A stretch of 64,000 bases of DNA, from NCBI GenBank assembly GCA_029948255.1, contig JALIZF010001831.1, positions 744,001-808,000 on the forward strand. The letters run 5' to 3'. Each line of letters begins with the position of its first letter. Position 1 is the stretch's first letter. Both the position numbers and the translations under genes were made by a program. Positions 43,082 to 52,894 of this stretch are shown one piece after another. Below the pieces are notes generated by a model. The model was given only the letters and a program-made list of their open reading frames with translations, ran no database searches and was not told the DNA's origin. The DNA comes from Telmatactis stephensoni (Eukaryota > Cnidaria > Anthozoa > Actiniaria > Isophelliidae).

Positions 43082-43130
43082 TCAAGTCACCATAAGTCAT
43101 TTTCAAGTTACTTGATAAGTCGTCAAGTCC
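43006..43130. repeat. AAGTC short-repeat cluster
   Basis: About nine AAGTC pentamers in 125 bp, in irregular spacing, crossing from the 3' end of one gene into the gap before the next. Could be a binding-site cluster or simply a local expansion. Confidence 0.6.
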
Positions 43131-43137
43131 TTAATAT

Positions 43138-43467
43138 ATGAGTGACACCGAGCAGAAAGAAGATACTACTACCCCCGCCGCGGCCGAACAAAAGATCACC
43201 AAGCCAAAGGCGCCCGGCAGAGTAGCGGCGGGAAAAAAGCTGGCCGAGCTGAATAAAAAGAATAAAGCCAAAAAAGACCCTTCTTCGGAATCTAGTGACG
43301 GCTGGGATATCAATCCGGGCTACGTCATCGGCGGCCTCGGCGTCTTAATAGCCGCAGGCAGCCTCTATCTGCAATGGAAATCACAGAAGCCCGCCGTGCA
43401 TCTTGAGCCCGTAATACACCATGAACCTAAAGAAAAAAAGCGCTCTAAGATCCCCGAGATGGAATAA
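43138..43467 (+). CDS. basic single-pass membrane protein
   Basis: 109 residues. A charged N-terminus with a Lys-rich stretch (RVAAGKKLAELNKKNKAKK), one transmembrane helix at about residues 60-77 (YVIGGLGVLIAAGSLYL) and a short basic cytosolic-like tail. Start TTAATATATG. First of a run of small membrane proteins. Confidence 0.65.
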   Translation: MSDTEQKEDTTTPAAAEQKITKPKAPGRVAAGKKLAELNKKNKAKKDPSSESSDGWDINPGYVIGGLGVLIAAGSLYLQWKSQKPAVHLEPVIHHEPKEKKRSKIPEME

Positions 43468-43491
43468 AAATCTCTTTGCAGTTAATATAGA

Positions 43492-43710
43492 ATGCCCTCT
43501 ACATTGATGAAGACCGCTGAAGAAGCCGCCGTACTTACTTCTCTCGTCGCCGCCGTCGGCTGGGTCGGCAAAAAGGCCCTAAAAGAAACCTTCACTGGCG
43601 ACCCCAGCAGCAGCGTGATGAATTACGTTAAAATGACCGCCGCCGTCGCCGGCAGCATCGCTTTGAGAGATTACCTGATCAAAGAAAAATACCTGCCCAA
43701 TAGTATCTAA
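43492..43710 (+). CDS. small two-helix membrane protein
   Basis: 72 residues with two Ala/Val-rich hydrophobic segments (about 12-26 and 45-58) separated by KKALKETFTGDPSSS. Start TTAATATAGAATG. Function unknown. Likely virion or membrane associated by context. Confidence 0.6.
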   Translation: MPSTLMKTAEEAAVLTSLVAAVGWVGKKALKETFTGDPSSSVMNYVKMTAAVAGSIALRDYLIKEKYLPNSI

Positions 43711-43733
43711 AAATCATAGATTTTTTAAATATA

Positions 43734-44159
43734 ATGGTTAGTGTCATCGCCGGAAGCATCGCCGCAGCCTTAGCCTTTACTGGCGCCAACTACGGCGGCC
43801 GCTATTTAGACAAACTGATTCACGGCGACAGTAAAAATGAATTAGCCATGGAAAGAAAACGCCACGATTTGGCCATGGAAGCCTATGAAAATGCCGTCGC
43901 CGCCTATAATAAAAAAAGGCAAGCTTATAGAGACTGGTTAGACCAAAATTACCGCGATAAAATGCAGGCCGATAAGAATTTCCAAAACACCGATTACGCT
44001 TTTAAGCTCTACGCACAGACGCATCCTCACTTTGCTCTGAAAAAGCCACCGCAGTTTAAAGATTATTACACACCTTCTAATAGGCAAAAAAATAATGAAT
44101 TAATGTTTCTAGGCATTTCAGGCCTGGCCATCGGAGGCGCCGTGGCCTATTATATATGA
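43734..44159 (+). CDS. small membrane protein with helical middle
   Basis: 141 residues: N-terminal hydrophobic helix (VIAGSIAAALAFTGANYGG), a long charged helical region (NELAMERKRHDLAMEAYENAVAAY as the core) and a C-terminal hydrophobic helix (LGISGLAIGGAVAYYI). Its stop overlaps the start of the next gene (ATGA). Start AAATATAATG. Confidence 0.65.
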   Translation: MVSVIAGSIAAALAFTGANYGGRYLDKLIHGDSKNELAMERKRHDLAMEAYENAVAAYNKKRQAYRDWLDQNYRDKMQADKNFQNTDYAFKLYAQTHPHFALKKPPQFKDYYTPSNRQKNNELMFLGISGLAIGGAVAYYI

Positions 44160-44620
44160 TCGTCTTTTTGAACAGCGACCAAAATCCGTTTACAACTTAT
44201 TTAAATCCGCCGATCAGAGCCCACAAGGTCCGACTCATAAGTTGCTCTTTGTACAATTCTTGGCATAATTTAATAGCCGGCTTTATAATGAAAGGCAGCA
44301 AGCAGCATCTCATTCCTAATTCGCATTACACGCCGCAGACGCTGGCCAAAGAACTGGCCAAACATGATGTCACTTTAACAACAGGGCTGCCCCACGAATG
44401 GAGCCTTACACACGACAAAAGCACCACACTGAATCAGCGCATTAAAGACCTGATCGGTTATAAAGTGGTGACGCTGGCCGGTCAAAATATCGACACATTT
44501 CATTGGAATGTCCCTTCTAATTATGAAATCCATTGTGACTTAGTTTATACATATGAAAATGGCAGTCGTTCGAATGTGATGGCTAAATTCCCGCCTAAAG
44601 GTAATCCCTTTGACCTGTAG
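44156..44620 (+). CDS. unknown beta-rich protein, possible minor capsid
   Basis: 154 residues, globular and beta-rich, starting MIVFLNSDQN. Overlaps the previous stop by 4 bp. Sits at the end of the structural gene run, so a minor capsid or vertex role is possible. No motif proves it. Confidence 0.5.
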   Translation: MIVFLNSDQNPFTTYLNPPIRAHKVRLISCSLYNSWHNLIAGFIMKGSKQHLIPNSHYTPQTLAKELAKHDVTLTTGLPHEWSLTHDKSTTLNQRIKDLIGYKVVTLAGQNIDTFHWNVPSNYEIHCDLVYTYENGSRSNVMAKFPPKGNPFDL

Positions 44621-44645
44621 AATACAATCCCTATTACTTTATATC

Positions 44646-44756
44646 ATGATTTGTCTTGCGACTTGGTTCAGAAATAAACATCAGTCCATTAAAGTCGACG
44701 GAGAAGTTGTAAATTTTAACAATAGAAAGATAAACCTTGTCTTGGAATTCATATAA
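44646..44756 (+). CDS. 36-residue ORF before the integrase
   Basis: Starts at TATATCATG and its TAA shares an A with the integrase ATG. No family recognised. The start motif is the main support. Could also be the remnant of a longer gene. Confidence 0.35.
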   Translation: MICLATWFRNKHQSIKVDGEVVNFNNRKINLVLEFI

Positions 44757-45722
44757 TGCCTCGCGTCGAAGACAAACTTAAGAGAATTTATTATGGACCT
44801 CAAGGCTATTGGAGAGGAGCCTCGGCTATTAAGAAACTTGCTGTAGCGGCTAGAGTCTCTGAAGACACAGCGAAGAACTGGTTAAAAAAACAGACCCTCT
44901 GGCAGGTTTATCTTCCCGTTCCTAAATACATTCCTAGACCAGCTTTACCGTGAATGCTCCAAACGAAGTTCTCAGGCGGATCTGCTTTTCTTGCCGCACG
45001 ACAAGGTAAAGAGAAAAACTTACAAATATGCCTGACTGTCGTGGATCATCGCCAGCAGATACAAGGATGCTGAGCCCATAACCAGTAAGGATTCAGGAGA
45101 AGTCGCGGAAGCGCTAAGTAAGAATTTATAAGCGCATTTTGAAATGGCCTAAGCTGCTGCAAGTGGATGCGGGGACAGAGTTCATGGGCGCCGTCACTAA
45201 AACGCTGAAAGACACGATACTAAGTATAGGAGAGCCTGAAGCAGAGTACCACAGGGGTCAAAGCCTCGTTGAAAGATTTAATCGCACCCTAGCCGGAACG
45301 GTTGTTTGGATATCAGTATTGGAAAGAACTAGCAGATCCATCCCAAAAGCAACAGGGAGTGGGTGCAGAGACTTCCAGAGGTCATTTAAGGGCTTTAATT
45401 AATGAGGAAACAAGGGCAACGGGAATGAAACCTAAGGATGCCATAAAGAAGAAACACGTCGAACACAAATCCTACGTTAGGAGTTCAAGAGCAGTAGGAA
45501 TGAACGAAAAAATTACCACAGAATATAACAGTCAGATATTTGTATCAGCCTGGAGAACTGGAAGGAGGATCCAAAAGAGTACGGATCCTAATTGGTCTTT
45601 GAAAACTTACCAGATCTGAAAGTCCGTCACAAAAGAAGGACAGCCTGTGTTGTATTACTTAACAGACGGCCAAGCCGTGGATTTGTTAAAGAAGAGCTGC
45701 TCATCGTTCCCTGAAAATTCAG
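44756..45722 (+). pseudogene. rve-type (retroviral-like) integrase, broken
   Basis: The start (44756) gives an N-terminal helix-turn-helix-like segment (GASAIKKLAVAARVSEDTAKNWL) as found before Polinton-type integrases. After the first stop at 44951 the DDE core continues in changing frames: a QADLL-like block near 44980, VDAGTEFMG near 45163 and a Glu in SLVERFNR near 45266. Then the C-terminal region runs in yet another frame to about 45720. At least three frame breaks or stops. These enzymes insert the element into host DNA. This copy should not be active. Confidence 0.75.
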
Positions 45723-46104
45723 AGTAGTGCTGCACCACGCGCCTGATTACACTCTAAGCACGTCAAACGTATATTACCTACAGAGTGACCTTTCTTATTA
45801 TTTAAACGGTCCACAGAAAATTGCTGATCGTCGTTTGGTTCAAAATCCCAGAGTAGCGGTATGTTACACTTAGCACACCTTGCGTTGGGTTTATAAACAT
45901 CATCGACTGTGAGGTCAAATACCTTATTTTTTTCCTCATCAATTCTCTTATACCGTTGTAATTTCTTAAGTATATTTGCTTTAGCCACTTCAGGCGGAGT
46001 GTTATCGTACCGTAATTGCGGACCCCACGCTCTTTTTAGTTGTTTGTAGTATTCAACTCTGCTAACTGCAGTGTAAATAAGATTACTCCAGCATAAACGC
46101 TGGT
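45719..46104 (-). pseudogene. C-terminal part of the replication protein (helicase motif VI + HNH)
   Basis: In frame from about 46104 to 45722 after the stop that ends the longer ORF. It holds a helicase motif VI-like YTAVSRV, a basic linker and an HNH-type nuclease (CAKC, FSVDR, GH, NIRLTCLECN). The frame differs by one base from the polymerase/helicase ORF, so it is cut off from it. A separate short start at 45988 is possible but has no TATATA motif. Confidence 0.65.
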
Positions 46105-48315
46105 CTATAATCCATAAGTTTCTTTAACTGTTAATCCCTGAGCACTGTGTACTGTCATACAATAACCTAACCGCCAGTCCGGCGAAGAAATAACCTTTTC
46201 TACTACAGATAGCGGCACCCAAGCCCTATCGTGTGTTACAGCATTTTCTAAGATTACCTGCGTATAAGGCACCGTAATTGATTTTTTTTGTCTTGTATCG
46301 CGCGGCCTATAAGACACCGGCACCAAATGCGAAGTAAACTTTTCCCTATGCTGCCTTAACAGATCTTTTTCAATTCTCGCCTGCACAGCCCTTTTACTAC
46401 TAAGCACCAAATCCGTCGGCCGCCACTCCTGCAAAAACACCTCATAATCCCGCGCCTTCATATTTTTCCTCATACATTTACACTGCTCAACATCGGTTAA
46501 ACCTCTCAATGCCCTTTTAAACTTCTTTATCTGCTCATCTTTACTTCTATAATCGGCTTTTATTTCTTCATGGTAAAACTCCTTTAACCACTCATGCGGC
46601 ATTTCTCCCGCAATAGGCGGCGGCTGACACGGATCGCCCGCAAATATCACCTGCGTTTTCCCCTCTAAGAACTCTACAAACTCCTTCAGCATCGGCAGCG
46701 GCACCGTACAAATCTCGTCCCAAAGAATAACCGGCGGGATCTCTTTTATAGCCTCAGGCACCCACTTTTCGCCATTATAACGGAAAAAGCTATGATAAGT
46801 TTGCGCATCATGCCCCTGCGCCACCAATTCCCTTTCTAACCGATGCGTCGGCGTCAACACTTTGACCTTCGGAAACAAATTCAGCACTCTCGTCGTCTTC
46901 CCACTTCCGCCGGCCCCATAAAGATACGAAAACCTCTTATAGCTTATAGGATCTTTGACGCTAGGCCATATTTCCTGCGTCGCCTCTCTGTTGCCCTCTT
47001 TATGATTACCGCAGTATTTCACCCTTTCTCGCCACGTCCTCATCTCTTCATTTTTTATACGCCATTGTCCACTTTCGGCCATCTCATCTTTGACATAATA
47101 CATTTTCATCTTTTCCAACACCTCAGGCCTTATATACAAACTATCCGTGGCCACCCTAGGTATATCTTCCTTATCAAACCGCAGCAGCATCGTCAAAAGA
47201 TTAATATGAGCATACGACAACATAGAAGCCCTTAAATGATAATACTGCGCCCTATAATCGTTATAATAACACAACACTTTGCCATCGCCGCCAAAGTCAT
47301 CTGTCCGCACCATAGTATTTTCTTTATGGGCCTTTTTTATTAAAAAGTTCAGCTCTTCATCATCAGTTATCAGCCGCCGCTGCATATGTTTTTCTCCTGC
47401 TCTGGCGCCCTGCGTAAACTTACCAATAACAATCCGCGCCGCATGATTATCCGCCGGCAGCCACTGTGTCTTATCACCGTGGCAAAGAATGGCCTCGTGC
47501 GCCGTATACTCTAAAAGTCCACGCTCTTCAAAGAACTTTAACAACGGCACCGGAATCCAACCTTTCTCTTCTATATGCTTACCATACCACGCGTAAATAA
47601 TAGGATGAAGCCCCTCTTTAAACTTCCACGCCGTCAACTTCACAAACCCATTAGCCGGCGCCTCATAACGCCCATCTAAAGCCACCCTAAAGAACTGCGA
47701 ATCCGGATGTCCATACCGCTGATAATAAGACGCCGCATCTCCCAGTCCCTTAAAGCTGGCCGGATAACAATGCTTCATGTCCAGCGACACATAATCTTCT
47801 TTTTTGTACTCCATATTCCAAAGACCGCCATGACCATGTTCAACGCACGCCAACGCAATCTCCGGCAACTCTTTCGGCGTCGGCTTCCAATGATTTCTTT
47901 TTCTCGCGGCCACAAAGTCTAAAGAACTACTACAAAATACCTCTTCTCTAAAATCCTCGCCCAATATCTCACAGGCCTTTCTTATTTTTTCATCCTCCAC
48001 CTGCGGCCGATAAAGCGTCCCATCCTGCGTAATAAACTGCGTCCCCTCCGCATCTAGCAGCCATATAGAATTCTCTTTAATAAAATCACTGCCATCACAA
48101 AGAATATTACCGTCAATGTCAAATTCCGTCCACAGCGGATTCACATCTTTATACACTTCTACTCTCTTTTTCTTCGGAAACCTCACATCTCTCCACGCAT
48201 GACCATTATGCTGATAAATATTTATAGCCGGTCCATTGCCTCTATACTTATCTGTGCCAGAATAAATAAACCCGCCCATAATGTCTAGCACAACAATGCG
48301 CCTCTTTATAGCCAC
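46105..48315 (-). pseudogene. family-B polymerase / SF1 helicase fusion, central part
   Basis: 736 residues in one frame. Polymerase: motif A-like SLDMKHCYPASF at about 178, motif B-like KFTQGARAG at about 300, motif C-like VATDSLYI at about 390. Helicase: Walker A GAGGSGKTT at about 467, Walker B ILWDE, motif III GDPCQPPP, motif V-like TVHSAQGLT near the end. The frame ends at 46105 before motif VI, which lies in another frame, and the N-terminal part lies in a third frame upstream. Such fusions would couple unwinding and synthesis in genome replication. Two frame breaks make this copy a likely pseudogene unless they are assembly indels or recoding sites. Confidence 0.75.
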
Positions 48316-48907
48316 TTCTAATTTCTTTATTGCTTCTATAGTACCGCCACACCTCTGTGTATTTTTTTCCCATGTCCTTATAGGCCTTTTTTCGTTCGTC
48401 AGTTAAACTGCCGCCTTTCGTAGAGTCTGTAAAATATTCTCTAATAAGTTTGGCGACACAGTTGCCGGGATGTCTCATCGGCTGTAGCTTTTCTGCATCG
48501 GGCTCTTTTATTTTATAACCCAAGTAAATAACCACGGTTACAGGATACGCCTCATCGTAATACAAAGAGTCAATGCCCACTAAAGCGCCGGGCCTAGTAT
48601 TTTTATTCAAGATAAATAGATCTTTACGATTACTTGCCCGAATAGGATTTCTCCCCTCTTCAACTATCCACTGGCGGCCATCGTATTTTATAAATGCTAA
48701 CTGCAGACGAAAATCCCCTTCGGGCAGTCTATTAATAATATCTTCCGCGCGTTCTTCAGTCATCGAAGCATCTGTATTTTTTTCTATAAACGTTGTAAAA
48801 ACTATATCTGCATTTGTGTTATCGATTACATTCTTTCTGAGACGCGCTATTTCTTCATTTGCAATAGGAGGTAACTCGCTTTGTAATAGCCAGTCAATAG
48901 CGTCCAT
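48248..48907 (-). CDS. N-terminal part of the replication protein, separate frame
   Basis: 219 residues from MDAIDWL, with the start at TAGATATATGG. The sequence is open to 48248 and overlaps the polymerase ORF by 68 bp in another frame. The overlap includes a run of seven A near 48368. No exonuclease motif is clear; it may hold a priming or N-terminal polymerase domain. It begins 51 bp from the right repeat and reads inward, mirroring the VLTF3-like gene on the other side. Confidence 0.55.
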   Translation of the reverse strand: MDAIDWLLQSELPPIANEEIARLRKNVIDNTNADIVFTTFIEKNTDASMTEERAEDIINRLPEGDFRLQLAFIKYDGRQWIVEEGRNPIRASNRKDLFILNKNTRPGALVGIDSLYYDEAYPVTVVIYLGYKIKEPDAEKLQPMRHPGNCVAKLIREYFTDSTKGGSLTDERKKAYKDMGKKYTEVWRYYRSNKEIRSGYKEAHCCARHYGRVYLFWHR

Positions 48908-48958
48908 ATATCTATATATATTTTATATTCAATAAACAATACCAACCGACGATGTCTC

Positions 48959-49110
48959 CAGCAGCAGTAAGGGATTTTGCCATTTTTAATCTCCGGGCCC
49001 CAAAACGCCATAATTGGTGCAGTGAATCCCTGCTGCCGACACCCCTCGATCTACGCAGGCAGGGCCTGCATATTTCAAGGTCCAAACGGAACAAACCCTT
49101 ACTGCTGCTG
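48959..49110. repeat. right terminal inverted repeat (152 bp)
   Basis: Reverse complement of 31215-31366 with one mismatch. Outer end CCCTTACTGCTGCTG at 49110; inner end CAGCAGCAGTAAGGG at 48959. Flanking AAA on the host side matches AAA before the left repeat. Confidence 0.95.
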
Positions 49111-49420
49111 AAACCATCTTCCAATTGGTGGCGTTACTCCACTTCCATCGTACATAAAATCCAACAAGGCCATTGCAGGGTTAGAATACGACGCAAATCA
49201 TGGTGTACTGTACTGTGACAGGCTTTGTTTTTTTTTTTGATGCTTATCAATGGCCCGAGGATGTGATCGAAAGAACTTGAATAGTGCTACAAAAAACCTA
49301 CTTCAAAAGGTAATGTTTAAATTTTTAAATTGTACAAACGAAAAAATGTCAATAGTAAAAAGGTATTGGAGTAGGTATTTATATCTTTCTTTTCTACTTT
49401 TCACACAGATATACAGACAC
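49111..49420. other. no gene recognised
   Basis: Host-side sequence after the element. Short ORFs only. Confidence 0.4.
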
Positions 49421-51597
49421 GTTTATCCCCGCTGGTTCAACATTTAATGGAGTAATGTTGAATAACTTAGATGATATTGAAAAGCTTTTCAATGTCAACA
49501 TATTTGTGTACTCTCTTCTCCCACGTGGTCATCAAGCAGAGTCAGAAGCGAGTGAAGACGAAGAACAATATTTTTTTAATTTTATAATTTTGCAATTAAT
49601 TTTACAATTTTGTAATTTTTTATATTGATATATATCTTTTATATTATGTAGATGTTTTATAGTTTATATATTTTATGTATATTTTGTTTTGGAGAGTAGT
49701 TTTTGCATGGGAATTCAGTTTCCCCCTACTACTATCCGTTACCATATGTATTTTATTTTTTGTTGTCATTTGGTATAAAGTATTATTAAACCTTAAACCA
49801 AACAAGATGGTAAAGAGACAGTCGCACATTTGGTCAGACGTTCGCATAGGAAGTACTCCGACACAATGTACCTCAACCTCTACAAAGATCATTTCAGTTA
49901 CATTACAGATATCAGAAAGTATTGCAAGTCCTATCAGTGTTCCAGATGTGGAAAATATTGGTCCAAATTCAGACGACTGCATCGACATGAAATCAAGTGT
50001 GAGGCCAAAACTCATCTATGTTATCCTGGTAAAACATACGTAGTTCCACCTAATATTATAGACAAACTTAACGACGAAGGTATTACTGTTCCTGAGACAC
50101 TGATATATTTCAAATATTTATTTCAAATAAGTATGTTTGTTGTAACAGATCTTCCAAAAAACTCTAACAAGGTAACATGGGAAAACAGACATAAACCGGT
50201 TTCTGTCAGCATTGCGTCAAATGTACCCGGGTTCAAGAAACCACAGTGCTTTGTTACAGATGGAAACGACCACATCCTTATCAAAGATTTTGTTAACTAT
50301 CTACTAAGAATCAGCTCCGAAAGCTACCGGCTTCTAAAGATAGAGTTCAAAGATGTCTTGGACTCTATAGAAGAAAAGATTGCTGAGTCCGCACCACAAG
50401 ACGAGAATAATATAGATGAACTGGCGCAGATTTTAGTTGAATTACAAAAGAGTGACGACTGAGACGATGACGGATTAGAGGAAAACATTAATTTATTGAA
50501 CAGCGACATCGAAGATGATGACGAATCTATTGAGTCTTAAACAGAAGAAGATAGAATGTTTATAGATGATGATGAGAAATCTGACGAAGGGGTGGATTTC
50601 CATCTTGTGTTAAACCATGAAATGGATGAATGCAATGATCAACAAATGGAAGAATGCAGCGATCAGACAGAAAAACCACAAAACAAGAAAGTTAAAAAGA
50701 GACCACATCCACTGGTTAAACTTAAGGTAAGAAAAAAAAGGTTAATTTTTTACTTAAGTATTTCTATTATATCATTAACCTGTCTCCTATCCTTCTCACG
50801 TTTGTGTGTATATCCCTATCTCTATATATCAGTATCTATATGTATTGCACATTAACAGTTTTTTTATATTTTAAATATACCTATTAGGAACAACTACTTG
50901 CATACCTGATGGAGCTCCCTGTGGTTGGGTTTAATAATGGACGGTACGATTCGAATGTCATCAAAGAGTTTCTTATACCCTATATGGTCAAGAATGAACC
51001 GGTGAAGTTCACAATCAAGCGTAATAATAACACTATGTGCATGTCAACCCAACATCTGAAGTTCCTTGACATCACGAACTATTTAGCTCCAGGTTTCAGC
51101 TATGGGAATTTCCTTAAAGCGTTTGATGTGTCGGAGAACAAGGGGTATTTTCCCTATGAATGGTTAACTGACCAACAAAAGTTAGACTCCACTGAACTAC
51201 CACATACAGCACCTCTTAGCTCCATTTTAGCTCCATTTTAGCACCTTAGCACCCCAAAATCCGGCACGTCTGGACAATGTAGAGTTAGCACACTGTTACT
51301 AAAAACAGCTTTTAAGCAAAACAACTCTTTAGGAAAAAAGTGTCAATGCATCTAAAGTAATTTATGTTTGTATTTCATTTTCAGTATGAAAAGCTGGTGC
51401 TTAAAGAGAACAAAATAATCAAAGAAGAATTCACTACAGAGGGGAGAAAGGTGCCACTCCAAGAGATTAGAGAAAAAATGCTTCAAAAACAAGATCAATA
51501 CCTAAGAAAACTAGATGATAAACACTATGATGAATTAAATGAAGATCAAATAATGCAAAGACTCTCAGAGTTTAATGAGCTTTCTGATAAGCAATGA
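49421..51597 (+). pseudogene. Polinton-type DNA polymerase B relic with an intron
   Basis: Fragments in order: an N-terminal segment near 49426-49570, a zinc-finger-like block (CSRCGKYW...H...H) at 49935-50000, a long region to 50461, and an acidic linker with in-frame stops at 50460 and 50535. A GT-AG intron follows (50727-50887), then an exonuclease II-like segment (VGFNNGRYDSN) with ITNYLAPGFSY and KGYFPYEW blocks to about 51225, and a separate piece at 51387-51597 after a TTTTCAG acceptor. The polymerase core is absent. The exonuclease I acidic motif is replaced by non-acidic residues. This family is different from the polymerase inside the 17.9-kb element. Confidence 0.6.
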
Positions 51598-52860
51598 TCT
51601 GAGTGTGAGTAAACTAAAAGATGAATCATTAGAGAGAACCAGAAACCTGCTTGTTTGCATTGGCTGGATAACTCAACAGTTGTTAACCATGGCTATTAGG
51701 TGTGTCTTGTAACGTGTTTGTATGATCCTGCAGTGGATCATATTAACAAATAAGGAGATCAAGATAACAATAACAATATCCAACTAGAGGCACACCTACA
51801 TTCACTCGTGCCCCGGGAGCCCCTTTTAGGAGAGGCTCCAATGACTGGTCCCATTCATACTCTTCCTCGAGCCGTTTCATGCATTCTTTACCATTCCGGG
51901 AAATAGTTAACCGTAACATAAAGACCCTTTTTCAATCGGCTAACTTAAACTAAAGAATATCTGATTAGTCAATTTGTCTGTCAGCAGCTATTAGTGTTTG
52001 CCTTTGTCCTTCTATTATTATGTATGGGTATTATATATTTCCAACATGCAAAAATATTACTGGCGAATATACCAGTTTATTCAACTTTATTTCACTATGT
52101 ATCTCAATTGTTTGCTGTAAAGAGTTCTACAACGTTTTTGACACAATAACAAATCATATTTTTTTGTTCATGTTTCGGATGTTTTATATATGAATAAAAG
52201 ACGTTATGTGACCAACAAGGTCAATGGAACCTAGCCGTTCCATGCAATGGTCTGGTCCAGAATTCCGATATTAAAATTCATGTACAACCTCTCAAGATCT
52301 CTTGAATGCTTGAATGAGGAATATAATTGACTTGCTTCTATGTATGTTTGTTTAGCAACATGTAGGATGAGAAATTTGTAGATTCCCAGCTCATAGTCTT
52401 TATCGCGAGGGCTTCCTTTCAAGTACTCCATTTAGAGTTCGATATTTGATCAAAGTATTGGAGACGAAGCTCAAAATACAGCCCATTCTGAAGCTCTTAT
52501 AAGTATATAGGTATATCTCAAGTTAAAAGCCCCAAATTACATTGTTCTACTGCAGGAAAAGCCTGTCTCTGAAAGCTATTTTCTTTGTAGTCGGCCATCT
52601 TGCATTCCTAAAGTTCCTCGCTGGTGTTTACTATGAAGAGTTCACACCCACTCAAAGGTGATGAATGAAGGGCATTGTTTCTCCCATTCTTAACCAATCA
52701 GGGATGTAACACATGACCGATTGTGCAAGAATGGCCTTTTCTCGAGACGACAAAAAAAAAGCATTTGCAGTTTATAACTTGTTCCTGGCCTTTGGCCTGG
52801 GCACGAGTAAAACGGGCTAGAACAGCCAGAAATCCTCTTCACTGCTAGATGTGGGAGCTC
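51598..52860. other. no gene recognised
   Basis: Unique AT-rich sequence with only small ORFs. Confidence 0.45.
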
Positions 52861-52894
52861 TGATCAGGAACAATTACTGTAGTGCATTCAGGAA

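Larger units (their letters stand above)
31215..49110. mobile_element. 17.9-kb virus-like integrated element (Polinton-like virus grade)
   Basis: Bounded by 152-bp inverted repeats with one mismatch. Between them about 25 genes sit almost end to end, without introns and with higher GC and CpG than the flanks. Hallmarks are a VLTF3-like transcription factor, a candidate jelly-roll capsid protein, an A32-type packaging ATPase, a PolB/SF1 helicase/HNH protein and an rve integrase relic. This is the gene set of virus-like self-replicating DNA elements related to Polintons and adintoviruses. The polymerase-helicase fusion, the BRO-N/VRR-NUC gene, the lack of a recognisable adenain-type protease and the promoter scheme differ from textbook Mavericks. 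The only possible target duplication is a 3-bp AAA. Breaks in polymerase and integrase suggest a recently inactivated copy. Confidence 0.9.

Noticed and set aside
46843..47922. Plus-strand ORFs within the polymerase-helicase gene
   Set aside because: Antisense shadows without start motif or domain signal.
31205..49120. Six-base target-site duplication as in Polintons
   Set aside because: Flanks share only AAA. The CAGCAG/CTGCTG ends are inverted, not direct, so they belong to the repeats.
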